Of a stretch of DNA of 64,000 nucleotides, positions 21,666-33,500 are shown piece after piece. Source of the stretch: Cocos nucifera (taxonomy: Eukaryota; Streptophyta; Magnoliopsida; Arecales; Arecaceae); contig QRFJ01000302.1 in the NCBI GenBank assembly GCA_006176705.1, positions 1,178,001-1,242,000 on the forward strand, given 5' to 3'. Below the pieces are notes generated by a model. That model saw only the letters and a program-made list of their open reading frames with translations. It did no database searches and was not told the DNA's origin. Every line of letters starts with the position of its first letter. Position 1 is the stretch's first letter. A program made the position numbers and the translations under genes.

Positions 21666-22700
21666 AACCAAAAATTTTAGTTCTTTAAAATATTTTATTC
21701 TAAAATATTTAAAATATTATAATATTATTATTATTTATAATATATTTTATTATTTTTAATCTTTCTTCTTCCTCACCATTTGTCTCCTCACTATCATGCA
21801 TTTACCTTCTCGTTGTCTACTTTCCTGCCACTACCTCTTTGCCTATCTCTTTGATGCTCAAATCTCCCACTGCATGCCCACCATTGGAGCCAACCCCTTC
21901 CTCCTCCTCCCTCCACGTCCCATCTTTCCATTGATCGGACTCACTACTCATCTTTCCATTGCTCATATCATCACTCTTCTTCCTCTTTTATTTTTTTTCT
22001 ATCATTTAATTACACGACCCCATTTCTTCTTTTTTGCCTATCCCTTCGCCGCTCCATTCTTCTTCCTTCTTCGCCACTTGAGCCCGTCACTTATCTTCTC
22101 GCTGCCACATGTCCATCCCCAAAGGAATTGATGGGAAGGAGGAAGAAGAAAGAAGAAAGAAAGGATCAAAACATTTCATTGGCTTTTTAATTTTTAAATT
22201 ATATTTAAAATTTAAAATATATTTATTGTATCAGCCATATGTATAATTAATTAAAATTAATTATTTATAGTACCGCCTACCTTAAAATTCATGGCCAGAA
22301 AACAAGCCAATAATAAAAGATCTAAAAGGGGCTTCGGGGCACTGCACCAAAACAACAAGTTTTTGCCATGATGAACGGTGGAATATCAAAAACTCTCTCC
22401 ATCCTTCTCTAAAAGAACGTCGGGATTCTGCAGAATCTCTGAGTCAGGATCGCTATGCAGAATCTCCCACTTCCTCCTTCTACATCTCCTATTGGAACAC
22501 GAATTTCCTGATAAAACCAGCAAATTAGAGAAGGAGCGACTATTTCCTAATTGCGACCCTATGAGCTAGATCACCGATACAACCCCGGAGATCCCCCAGA
22601 GCCGGAAAGGAAAGGTTACACCCCCCCCCCCCCCCAAAAAAAAAAACGGGGGGGCATCCGATCGGTAAAGATTTCCTTAAAAAATTATCGACTTTCCTTG
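21663..22700. other. Intergenic DNA upstream of the bZIP gene
   Basis: No gene recognised. C/T-rich stretch at 21760-22110 and a striking run of 15 C, 11 A, then 7 G at 22621-22654. Confidence 0.55.
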
Positions 22701-22719
22701 GTTTACTTTCCCATAGTTC

Positions 22720-22727
22720 TATAAATT
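22720..22727 (+). promoter_or_regulatory. Candidate TATA box of the bZIP gene
   Basis: TATAAATT about 90 bases before the ATG at 22810, implying a short purine-rich 5' UTR. Position and sequence only. Confidence 0.45.
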
Positions 22728-22809
22728 CGCAACACTGGAGGATGAAACTTGAAAGCGAAGAGAAAAGAAGAGGAGAGAAGAGAGCGTGCGCGGGGATCAA
22801 AAGAGTTCG

Positions 22810-25314
22810 ATGGAGAACGGAAGAGTATTCGATTCAGACTGGCTCCCACATACGGCAGATCCTTTCGAGCAGCAATTTTTTGCGGAGAATCCGGCTATTT
22901 CGGTTGTTTTCGATCGTCATGTAAGCTAGTATATATCCGATTAATTATTTTCATCCAAACTTGAATTAATTTTTCATTGTACAACACTGATTTTTCTTTC
23001 CCTCTTGCGCAGATACCAACGGTTCAACATGGTACGGCGACGAAGAGATCGTACTCGGAGCTCTCGAGCTACACGGGAGGAACCGAGACCACAAACACCA
23101 TCGTTTCTTTCCCTCTTTCGCAGACACTAGCAGTTCAACATGGTACGGCGACGACGAGATCGTACACGGAGCCCTCGAGTTGCACGGGAGGAACCGAGGC
23201 CGCAAACACCATCGTTTCTTTCCCTCTTACGCAGACACCGGCAGTTCAACATGGTACGGCGACGACGAGATCGTACACGGAGCCCTCGAGTTACGCAGGA
23301 GGAACCGAGACCACGAACACCATCGTCGTTTCTTTCCCTCCTACGCAAAACCCAGCAGTTCAACATGGTACAGCGACGACGAGATCGTACACGGAGCCCT
23401 CGAGTTACACGGGAGGAACCGAGACCGCAAATACTATTGTTTCTTTCCCTCTTACGCAGACACCGGCAGTTCAACATGGTACGGCGACGACGAGATCGTA
23501 CACGGAGCCCCCGAGTTGCAAAGGAGGAACGGAGACCACGAGAGATGTAGGCACTGGTGCTGAAGAAAAGCGATTAAGAAGGTACGTAAACCTATACGCG
23601 TTTTTTTGTTGATATTTTTATTTTGTACGTCGACGGGGCTTCCGTTGCCTGCTGTTTAGCTTACATTAATTTAAAACTAATTCCTTAAGCATGTTATACA
23701 TTTTTTCTTTTCCAGCAGAAAATAGTATTAATATATTAATTTAATCATAATTAAGGCTTCTAATTGAGTCTATGATATTATAATTAAAAAAAAAAGAAGC
23801 AAGCTTGTCTGATGCTTTCACTGTCAAGTAGGAAGTTAGCTAACAGGGAATCAGCACGACGCTCCCGGCAGAAAAGGCGAGACCTTACCGTTGAGCTTCA
23901 GGAACAGGTAAGGTGATACCGTGATTGCTGTCTCTCTTTTTAATCTCATGCATCCTCTACTATATATTTTTCGCTTTTATTTGCACAGATCATTAATTTA
24001 GAAACTCTTATTGCCTATCTAAATGCCGTTATTTGGATACTTCTGATTAGATAAAGGATTTGCGTATCGCATACGAAGGCCTGAAAATTAAATATGATGC
24101 ATTGGCTCGAAACCACGAGCAAGTTCTTGCAGAGAATATGACCTTTAAAGCTCAGGTAATTGATGTGATAAATTTTATTTGTCGATATAAATGTTATTAC
24201 ATCAGACTTGTCAAATTCACATGCAATGAGTTTATATAACTTTTTGACTAATTTCTTCGATATGCAATCAATAATTTTATGAGGTCGATGGAAATTGCTA
24301 TTATGAAGGAGTATAACATTACCTTATAGGAAAAAAAAAAAAAAAAAAAAAACTCCATTTTATTTTTGTATTATATATTAATTAATCAATGAAATATTAT
24401 ATGGATATGAGACTATCCTAGCTCTGCAAAATAAACTTGTTATTTTGTAAACCTTTCAAATGCTTCGCTTTTAAAAGTAATTCTCAGTCCACGAAGATTT
24501 CTTGATTTAACACATTGAGTGCCGCTATGTTTTCGAGTTTTTCAATATTTTTCTAAAAATATTTTTTTTCATATGTTATAATCTAAATCTTTAATATGAT
24601 TATTGATTATTGTTCTGGTCTAGATTGTGGATTTTTAATAAAAATTAAAAATATATTCATTTTTAAGGAATTTACTTTCCGAAACTTTTTTTGCAAGCAT
24701 GGATTTCTAAGCGTATGCTTTTGTATACTATATTATGAGAATTTTTAATTAGTTGGATTAGTTTGATAGGACATAATAAATAGTCTTAAATAGGAATGCT
24801 TGGCGAATGGAAATCTAAAAATCCGATCCAGAGATGATGCCATATGATAATATTTGTAATTATGTTATTCCTATCTCTTCATAGAAAATAAATTTGTTAC
24901 GCCATTTTGATCAAAAGCCATTTTAAGTGGCTTCACTTTTTGACGGGCCAAACATCAATGGAATACAGTTTTAATTTTGTTCGACTCTTTTGCTGTACGT
25001 ACTTATCTAATGAAGACCATGCATGCACCGCAACTACCATCTGGACTTCATGAATAAGTAACATTCATGCAAACAATAAATATCAGATAACTTTGGTAAT
25101 TTTACAATTTTATTATCTTAATTTGGTACTGATTGTTTTATTTTATCATTTTTGTTTTAAGGAGAAGGGAAATAAAGATGAAGAGAAGATAAGTACTCCA
25201 ATGCCGACTAATCCAAATCACATTCAGAAATCTGCTTACGATGAGCAGGGCTACCTAGAGTTGTTGCAAAATGATCATCTTCATATATTTGATTTTGAAA
25301 CATTATTTAATTGA
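22810..25314 (+). CDS. bZIP transcription factor with 37-residue tandem repeats
   Basis: Nuclear DNA-binding dimeric transcription factor. Exons are 22810-22920, 23013-23581, 23832-23907, 24051-24155 and 25162-25314 (1014 nt, 337 residues), all GT..AG with phases closing exactly. Exon 1 encodes an acidic/aromatic N-terminus (PFEQQFFAENPAISVVFDRH). Exon 2 is five tandem 37-38-residue units rich in Thr, Ser and Gly (core QHGTATTRSYTEPSSYTGGT), ending EEKRLRR. Exon 3 completes the basic region (LANRESARRSRQKRR, residues ~229-243, the bZIP N-x7-R signature), with R-x9-L spacing into Leu heptads L-L-L-L-V-F that continue through exon 4 (LRIAYEGLKIKYDALARN). Exon 5 is an acidic tail ending FDFETLFN. 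The start is the ATG whose frame reaches the GTAAGC donor at 22921; an overlapping 5' frame at 22742 does not splice in phase. I do not assign a bZIP group. The repeats are not a known bZIP domain to my knowledge. Confidence 0.88.
23013..23560 (+). repeat. Five-copy 111 bp tandem repeat in bZIP exon 2
   Basis: Units are 23013-23123, 23124-23234, 23235-23348 (114 bases, with one extra codon), 23349-23459 and a partial fifth from 23460. Each ends in TTTCTTTCCCTCTTACGCAG or a close variant, the same sequence as the 3' end of intron 1 just before unit 1. In unit 3 that end is altered to CTACGCAAAA. Every length difference is a multiple of three, which fits selection for an open reading frame. Confidence 0.95.
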
Positions 25315-25831
25315 TAGAGATAAGCCAAAGACTATGTATATAACGCACTTATTATTGATTTTGCAGTTAGACTTGGACGTATTATATTGTTCTTTAGTTT
25401 GGAGACCATAATTTATTTTTTATTTTTTTATTTTTCTGGTTCATTATATAAATTAAAGTTTATCTTAATTTCATTAGAATCTGTATTTTCTTCATGCCTT
25501 TGTTATGCATGCTTAACGTAATGCCAAGCTGCCAACACAAGGATAACTCGTTCGTATGCACCTACCTCACGGTATGAAAAACCTTGAATCATCTCTATAT
25601 ATTTTTCGAGCCAACTCGTGATCCATGTCATTTACCATATTCTCAAATGATATGATGCCTACGCTGGATCTATGGGGTCTGTTGACAATGTATCAAGGGT
25701 GACAAAGTCAGTATTATATCATAAGGTTTCTTATTTTATTTTGATTTTTTGGTGATTTTGTATGTATAAGAAGTGAATGTGTTACTTACACCAATGTCAA
25801 AGGGCATTCTTAACAATGAATGGTAGCATAG
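24986..25831 (+). repeat. Segment duplicated at 6236-7495
   Basis: The last intron's 3' part, exon 5 and 3' flank of the bZIP gene share order and sequence with 6236-7495. Examples are GCAAACAATAAATAT, GATAGAGATAAGCCAA, TTTTCTTCATGCCTTTG and CGAGCCAACTCGTG (CAAGCCAACTCGTG in the other copy). Confidence 0.75.
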
Positions 25832-28800
25832 CTCTAATATTAAGTTATCCAACCCTCTTAATTTAATTCATCAAAGGATCGCCACAACGAAAAGGGATGG
25901 GTACAACACTAATATTGAGTGTTGTTCTATATTAGAAAACCCATCCCTAAGAAGCCTTCAGGAGTTAATAATGTCTGGACAATAAAACAAGGTCCGTACT
26001 TGGAAATTGGAATGGGACGTTGCAACGTTTTCTCCCCCCCAGTCCATAGTTATCTCCAAGGCTAATGGCATCCAATATATATGATTATAATTGCATCTTC
26101 CATAAACAAAAAGCATACTCGCACTATAATTTTTTCTAGATTCCAGCATGTGGAGACATATCATTCAATATTTAAACTCAAAATTTTTAGAAACTAAATT
26201 AATAGAGGGGTACGAGTATTAGGACAAAGTCCTAATCCTGTCCGGAACCACCAGGCATGGGCGACACTTGCATGCATTGGTCACTCTTGCACAAACAAGA
26301 AGAGCTTTATTTTTCGTACATGATCGAAGACGGGTCTTGAAATTATTTATTTGTTCTATAGTAATGCCAACAACATTGCTAATTGCATGCTTCAAATATA
26401 ATATTTCTATTTGATGTGCACCTGCCATGCATCAATTGTGAGGCCAATGATTCCTTTCACAACACCGTCGACCTTCTTCCTCTGATGATGGATGGTCAAA
26501 ATTTCACTCCTCTACCTGTTTGAAGAGGGGAAAAAAAACATTGAAAATATTAAAATATATTACCGTTGTATGTGTTAATGCTACTTTTCCGTGCCAGATA
26601 GCAAATGTGGATAATTATTCATCACCTTTTCTTGTGATCAATCATCTCATTTGTCATCATGATACTTCTCTTGTAGATTAGCAGAAAGATGTCCGATTAA
26701 TTTCATCGTAGTTTAAGACATTCCTGTTGATCATTTCTCCTTTTTTTTTTTTTTTTTTTTGCCTCGCTCTTTATAAAATCTCTGAGAACTCTGATCGATA
26801 AAATTTTCATGCCATGGAGGAGTGGTACCTACTTGGATGCCAAGAAGAGTGAAGGAAAAAATAAGTCCTAAAAGAGAATCTTTTGGTCCAGGCGAAATCA
26901 TACCAATACCTTCACAAAAGAGACTGCGTTGACAATGTATGGTAGGTTTAAGAAATTGAACGCCCAAACAAATGTGGTCCCTACGTTACACAGATGTTCT
27001 CCATCCTTGTGTCCAAGTGATCATGCCATTGCCTGCAGGTTGGAACAAACAAATTAACTTTATTTGTACGTAGCTTTCAAACCAAGAAATATGAACACTC
27101 GTGATCGGTCCAAGCATCATTTTGTACAAATCGAACGTTCACACGAACAAGTCCAATTCAGCCCACATCTTATTCAAATCAGCTTAATTAATTTCTTCTG
27201 GCATTCAGATCCCGCTAAAATTAATATGCATGCCAAGCTTAGTCAGGTTGGGTGTCGTCGGACCCATGGTTTGCATTTATGATTACTTTATGCATAAATG
27301 CGGATCCTTTTGAGAATGCACAAATGGGAAAAATCATCTTCTTGCATGCTATGAATTAGGATGCTTTTAGTCGGGCTGGATCGACGGAGAAATTATTAGT
27401 TAGATGTATATTTTAGATCATCCAATAAAAAAATCATAATATCATTCATTATTGGGAACAGATGCATTGTTATCCAAGCTTAATTGAAACTAAAAAAAAA
27501 ATTTTGCTTTCTTGGATGATATGATGGTTTCTTAATGGTTGGTTTAACGTACATACGATAGAACTGTTCTAGCCAATAATCCTGCACTCTATGACATATT
27601 CAACTTGATAGTCCGTGATGTATCATAAAATGATGGCACATGAAATGCTCCACAAACTTCTATCCCCGTGCAATCATCGATAGATTGTTCGGAATGATTT
27701 GATGATTAGAAGGGGGGCCAATACTTCCTTTGTGTTTGAAAAAAAACCCCAAGTCGCGATATGCTTGTATGATATGTGAATAGTTTTATCACATCACATG
27801 GTGATGGGATACACCGCCCGTTCGGTCCCCCTTAAACAAGTCCAGGAAGACGCGTATACCGACGGGAGTTACGGGACCCACACGCTGCCGAGAATAAGCA
27901 TGGTGCACGTTCCTGGAGGATCTCTATTCTCCCACCGTTGAAAGAGATGCTTATGAACTTCCTCGTTTAATTTAAATCAACCAATTCAGTTTTTCTTTTT
28001 CTTTTTTTTTTTAAAAAAAAAATAGCTTTATGATTCCTTCGAATAGGTCGACAGGATTTCTTTTTTGAACCACTGGGATAAAGGGGATCATAAAGTTCAT
28101 CATAAACCACCTATCTCATGCATGATGCACAAAAATCTGATTTGAGGTGTATACCCGGAGGGTATGCCGGGCGGTACACCAAATGAAACAAAAGTAAGTG
28201 CATCGAAAGCAATGCATTTTTTAAGCCAAGGCAGCCACGTTCATGAATAGAAGTAGGTTTTGGATTTCAAGAAAATTACTTCGGTTCTAAGGTACTTGGA
28301 TCCAAGTCAGACCAAATCCATAGGTGGGGCAGGTCAAGCTTTCTCCCCCTTCAAAGATTAGATTTATTTTAGAAGGTTAGATCCTTGTCCACGATCTTTC
28401 TTTGTCTGTTCTAACCAACTTGCTCATGTTTTGATACGCTTGGATTCATCCCAAGTCTACCCGACTTGATTAGAGCAGCGCTGGGTTCATAAGTGGTCAA
28501 TGACTGCCCTCATCCAAGCCTATAAATCGATCAAGATTACACCGAGATCTTAGGCCTATGTGAAGGTGTAAATTACGTAATTGCTTTGAAACCTGACAAC
28601 CACTCTACTAGTCTCGTTTGTCCAACCGGAACCCAATTAGCAACTCGGTGATTAATGAGCTGGATTTGGGCCGAATAAATTAAACTCTTTGATCAGGCTC
28701 TTAGCATTGCAATATTTTTCACGTATGATGGCTAAGGCCTATCACCTATCATGTCCACGTTATCATTTAAAAAAATTGTTTCTTATATAGGTGTTGGAGG

Positions 28801-29800
28801 TTTTCTTATGTATTTTTTAGATAAAAGTAAATCCCATCTCTAAAAATGGGTCTTTAAATAACAGAGAGAAGAATATCAATATTATTAAATAATTAGATTA
28901 TTAGTTTCTGGAAATCTTGACGTCAACGTGCAGGTAGGTTTGGCAAACAGAAATTTTAAGCCTAGAAAAGAGGTTGGCTGACCAAGGGATGATTAAAACC
29001 CCATCAACCTTTCCTTTACCTGAAAAAGGTCTGTATAGTCCAGAAGCCAAAGGGACAGCTCAACTGCTTAGTTACCACGAAAAAAAAAATCTATAAAAAA
29101 GACAACTATATATTTAAAAATAACAAATATTATCAATATTTATATTTGACTATAGAGATTAAACAAGCTTTATTTCTTTCGTTTTTCTGGGTTTCCCTCC
29201 CCCACTGGCTTCCAGTGAAGGTTCGAAATACCAAACTCGATAGGGACAAATGCAATGTAGAGGTAAAATAAGTAAAAATATTAAAAAGTTGATCTAGAAA
29301 TTTGATCGGCAAACTGATAGAGGAAAATAAAAATATAAAATATAATAGAATGAAAGTAATAGGATTTATATTTTATTTTGAAATTGAATATTTGTATTTA
29401 TCAAAAAAAAATATTTGAATGCTTGCTATGCGGCCGACCGGATCAATGAGAAGCTACTGCCTATTTTAGGTATGGATGTTAATTCATTAAAAAAAAAGAA
29501 TTAGGAGGTAAGCTCACAGGCTGAGTGCTCACATGTTTTTCTGAAAAAATACAAGTATTGAGAATTTTGGGAGAGGAATTTGGTAATATTCGATTGAATT
29601 GAGTGGACATACAAGGAACCGTGACCAAGTTTTTTCCTCTTCATCGCTGACACTGGGACGAGCCGACTAACTTTTTCCTTGCTTCTAAGGTATTGTTATC
29701 AAAGGCGGTAATGAGCTGGTCTTTGTCCAGCTCAACAGAGTTCTCCTTGTCCTCCAGAATAATCCGGACAACTTAATAGTCGTTGTCGCGTTCCTCTTAG
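25832..29800. other. Intergenic region between bZIP and PERK
   Basis: No gene recognised on either strand. The longest frames are short and show no family motifs. A compact nested hairpin lies at 25894-25947 and a 22-base T run at about 26741-26760. Sequence from roughly 29000 upstream of PERK may include its promoter and 5' UTR, but I could not place a transcription start. Confidence 0.5.
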
Positions 29801-30502
29801 AGCCCCGGAAGAAGGTAAGAGAGAGCAGGAGATGTAAAGGAGAAGAGGTGGCGAGGTGGGTCGCCTTTCTTCAGCTTTTGAAAATTTGGATCTTTTCTAC
29901 TGGCATTTGGTCGCATTTGGGCTGGCGGGTTTGGGGAGATCGGTTTAGACCTTTTTATGATCCTGGTTCCTCTAAAGTTTGCATTTTGGGTTGGATCTTC
30001 CCAAAAAAGTGGTCTTTAACAAAAAGTTGAGATTTTTGGGTGGAGTGTTCGCCATTTTGCGTCCTGGAATGTGGTGCTGAGTTTTTGTTTGAAGATTTAG
30101 GCTGTGATTCAGTTTTGGATCCTTGAAAATTATAGACATTGGAGTTGTTGTCGGGAAAAAGACGGCTTAAATACTTGGATCTCGTCTAGAAAGTTTGATT
30201 TCATGAGTGTTTGGAGACTTGGCTGTTATCGATTGGGCCTTGTGGGAAAATGAGGGGATTTTCTTTGGAGCTTTTCGAAATTCTGATTTCTGCACGGAAT
30301 TGGATTAAAGAGCGGTATATTAAAAGTTTGATTGGATGCCATAAAATCTTGAGGATCTCTGGGTGCTGCTGATTTCGAGATCTCGTGAAAAGGAGGAAGC
30401 TTTGGAGTTTCTTTGTTGGTAAAATGAGAGGACTTTGATTCTGGCCATGGTGTTTTGAGTTCTTCAGGAGTGTTCACATGCCCTGCTGAAGCTTGGTGAA
30501 TT

Positions 30503-33500
30503 ATGGCCTCCAATCCTATGCCCTCTCCATCAGTGCTCCCACCATTGCCGTCTGCCTCTGCTCCACCAGCACCTTCTTCCCCTTCTCCTCCTCCTCCTGC
30601 TGGTTCTCCGCCGCCGAATTTTCTACCCCATGCCACCTCCGAACCACCGACATCATCGAATGCACCACCTCCGGCAACTTCCCCTTCCCCTTCCCCTTCC
30701 CCTCCCCCTTCGTCGCCGCCGCCATCTGTTCCATTCCTCTCGACCGCCAGCTTTCCCCTCCACCTGCAGCTCACCACCCCACCTGCGGCCGCTTCCCCTC
30801 CACTGCTTCTGCTTCTCCGCCGCCACCGATAGTGTCGTCATCTCCTCCACCTCTTGCTTCCTCCCCACCTCCCACATTATCTCCTCCGCCACCGGCAGCT
30901 TCCCCTCCACCAACTTCCTTACGTTCATCACCTCCATCAACCCCTAATTCACCTCCACCATCTTCTAGCCCTCCGCCTGAAATTGTCCCGCCACCATCGC
31001 CTTCCAGGTCTCGACCATCACCACCATCGTCGGATTCATCTCCACCGTCGCCATTGGCGAAACCACCCGAGAGTTCACCTTCACCACCAGTTCGACGGTC
31101 ACCTCCTCCTTCTGGATCCCCAAGCCCACCTTCCGATCCATCACCTAAAGGACCACCACCTTCTCCTCCACCAGAAAATTCTTTTAGTGGTGCAAGTCCA
31201 TCCACCCCGGTTCTACCCTCTCTTCCAGCTTCTCCTGGTGGTTTACCCGCTCCTACCGCGCCATCAGAGAACTTGTCCAATCCGAATTCATCACCAGGAG
31301 GTGGTGGGCTTAAAGCTAGCACAGCAGTACCTATTGCAGTATCAGCTCTTCTGATACTTAGTTTAGCAGGAGTAGCCGTGTGGTTCATGAGGAAGCGTAA
31401 GAAGAAGATTGGTGGATATAATGCAGGGCTCATCCAGCCTTCACCATTTGAATCTTCAGGAATGTCAGGTAACACCTATAAGTTTCCTATGTCATGTTTC
31501 AGCATTTTATTTCACTATTGTCATGACTCACAATCCTTCTCATTGGGAAATCCTAGAAGCATCATCGTTAGAAAACTTACCAAGAAAATGTTCGTGTTTT
31601 GTCGTGCCATTATGGCCATTTAGTTGACACCGTTTACTTTTTGTCATCAGATGCATCCCGTCGAAGATCCCCAACAGCTCCTCTGGTATATCACCATGGT
31701 ACCGGAAGTCAAGGAACATTCATAAATTCACCATCTGACGCAGGGTTGGGCAATTCAAAATCATATTTCACATATGAAGAACTGTATGAGATAACCAATG
31801 GCTTGTCGACCAAGAATATTTTAGGCGAGGGTGGATTTGGTTGTGTTTACAAAGGATGCTTACCAGATGGAAGGGAAGTGGCCGTGAAACAACTCAAAGT
31901 TGGTGGTGGACAGGGTGAGCGTGAGTTCAAAGCTGAAGTTGAGATAATCGGTCGTGTGCACCACCGCCATTTGGTTTCGCTTGTAGGGTACTGCATAGCA
32001 GAGAACCAAAGATTGCTTGTCTATGATTATGTGCCTAATAATACACTTCATTATCATCTTCATCGTAAGATGCAACCTTTGCAGTGTACTGACCCATCCT
32101 TGTTTGAGATTCATGGAATTTTCATTTCTCAAATTATGCGAAGAACTTCTGTTGATTACGAATTTGCATTTGCAGGGGAAGGAAATCCAGTTATGGATTG
32201 GTCAACCAGGGTTAAGGTTGCCGCTGGTGCAGCTCGTGGAATAGCATACCTGCATGAGGATTGTAATATTTCCATCAACATGTGCTTTCGGCATGCCTGC
32301 CATCTTGAATAGCCATTTATTAATTACCCATCACTTGTTTGTTTCTCTCGGCCATTTTATTGTTTCTTGTTAGGTCATCCCCGGATAATTCATAGAGATA
32401 TAAAGTCCTCGAACATTCTATTGGATAATAGCTTTGAAGCTCGGGTTAGCCTCCATATCAGACTCTGATCTGTGAATTATTTTCTTGATGCTCATCATAC
32501 TTCTGATGCTCTTGTGATTAACTCATATTTATGACCTAGGTTTCTGACTTTGGGCTCGCAAGGTTGGCTATGGATGCTTGTACGCATGTTACTACTCGTG
32601 TAATGGGAACATTTGGGTAGGTGAACCACATACAATGGTATTTCTGTTACATGCTGAGCAGAGGATTCCGTGAAGGTTTCATCTGAAATTTATGATGCTT
32701 TTGACTTAAGACAAACTGAACTTATTTTATCCTTGCAGATATTTGGCTCCAGAGTATGCATCAACCGGCAAGCTGACTGAGAAATCTGATGTTTATTCTT
32801 TTGGGGTTGTGCTCCTTGAGCTTATTACCGGACGAAAACCTGTCGACTCATCACAGCCTTTGGGTGATGAGAGCCTTGTCGAGTGGGTAAGCTAGAATGA
32901 TGGAGCATCGGCATTTATCGTTCTGTATTGCATAAACACATCGTTCTATGGCCTCATATTTTAAGAAATACGATGGTAAGGCCACCGCAAAGGTTCGAAC
33001 CCTAGACCTCTCACTTGAGAAGGTTTGAATCTGAGACCTCTCACTCGAGCGAAGAGAGGGGTGCAGACTATCGGACGAAAGTCATGTGGGATTATGCTGT
33101 GGCTTCATGAACCCTTGAAATCCACTTAATAAAATCATATTTTTAATATATTTTCACATAAGTTTTATAAGTGGTTTGAACCTAATTAATGTGATTTAGC
33201 ATGCACGAGTGACTGGTTTTTTTCTACCAGGGGTATTTTTCTTAACTCTTGATGCCAGATCCAAACAATCATTTGACCCTCATTTCCTTCTCTCTCTCTC
33301 TCACACTCACACACACATGCCCACCCCCACTCATTTCTGCTTTATTCTATCAATCACAAGTCAGTCTTTCACTTAGATATTGATGTACTTTAGTTTTTTA
33401 GTTCTTCGTCAGTGTTATCCTTTGAAAGGTTTGCAAAGTTTCAGAAGGTCAGCTAGCTCACGTTGGATGAATCCCTTTCTTGGACCTTGAAGAAATTACA

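Noticed and set aside
30493..30502. TTG-started frame as the true PERK start
   Set aside because: Plant start codons are ATG, and its first ~75 residues lack the Ser/Pro pattern that the ATG frame at 30503 shows.
30653..31475. Minus-strand Gly/Glu-rich frames opposite PERK
   Set aside because: Shadows of the Pro/Ser-rich coding strand.
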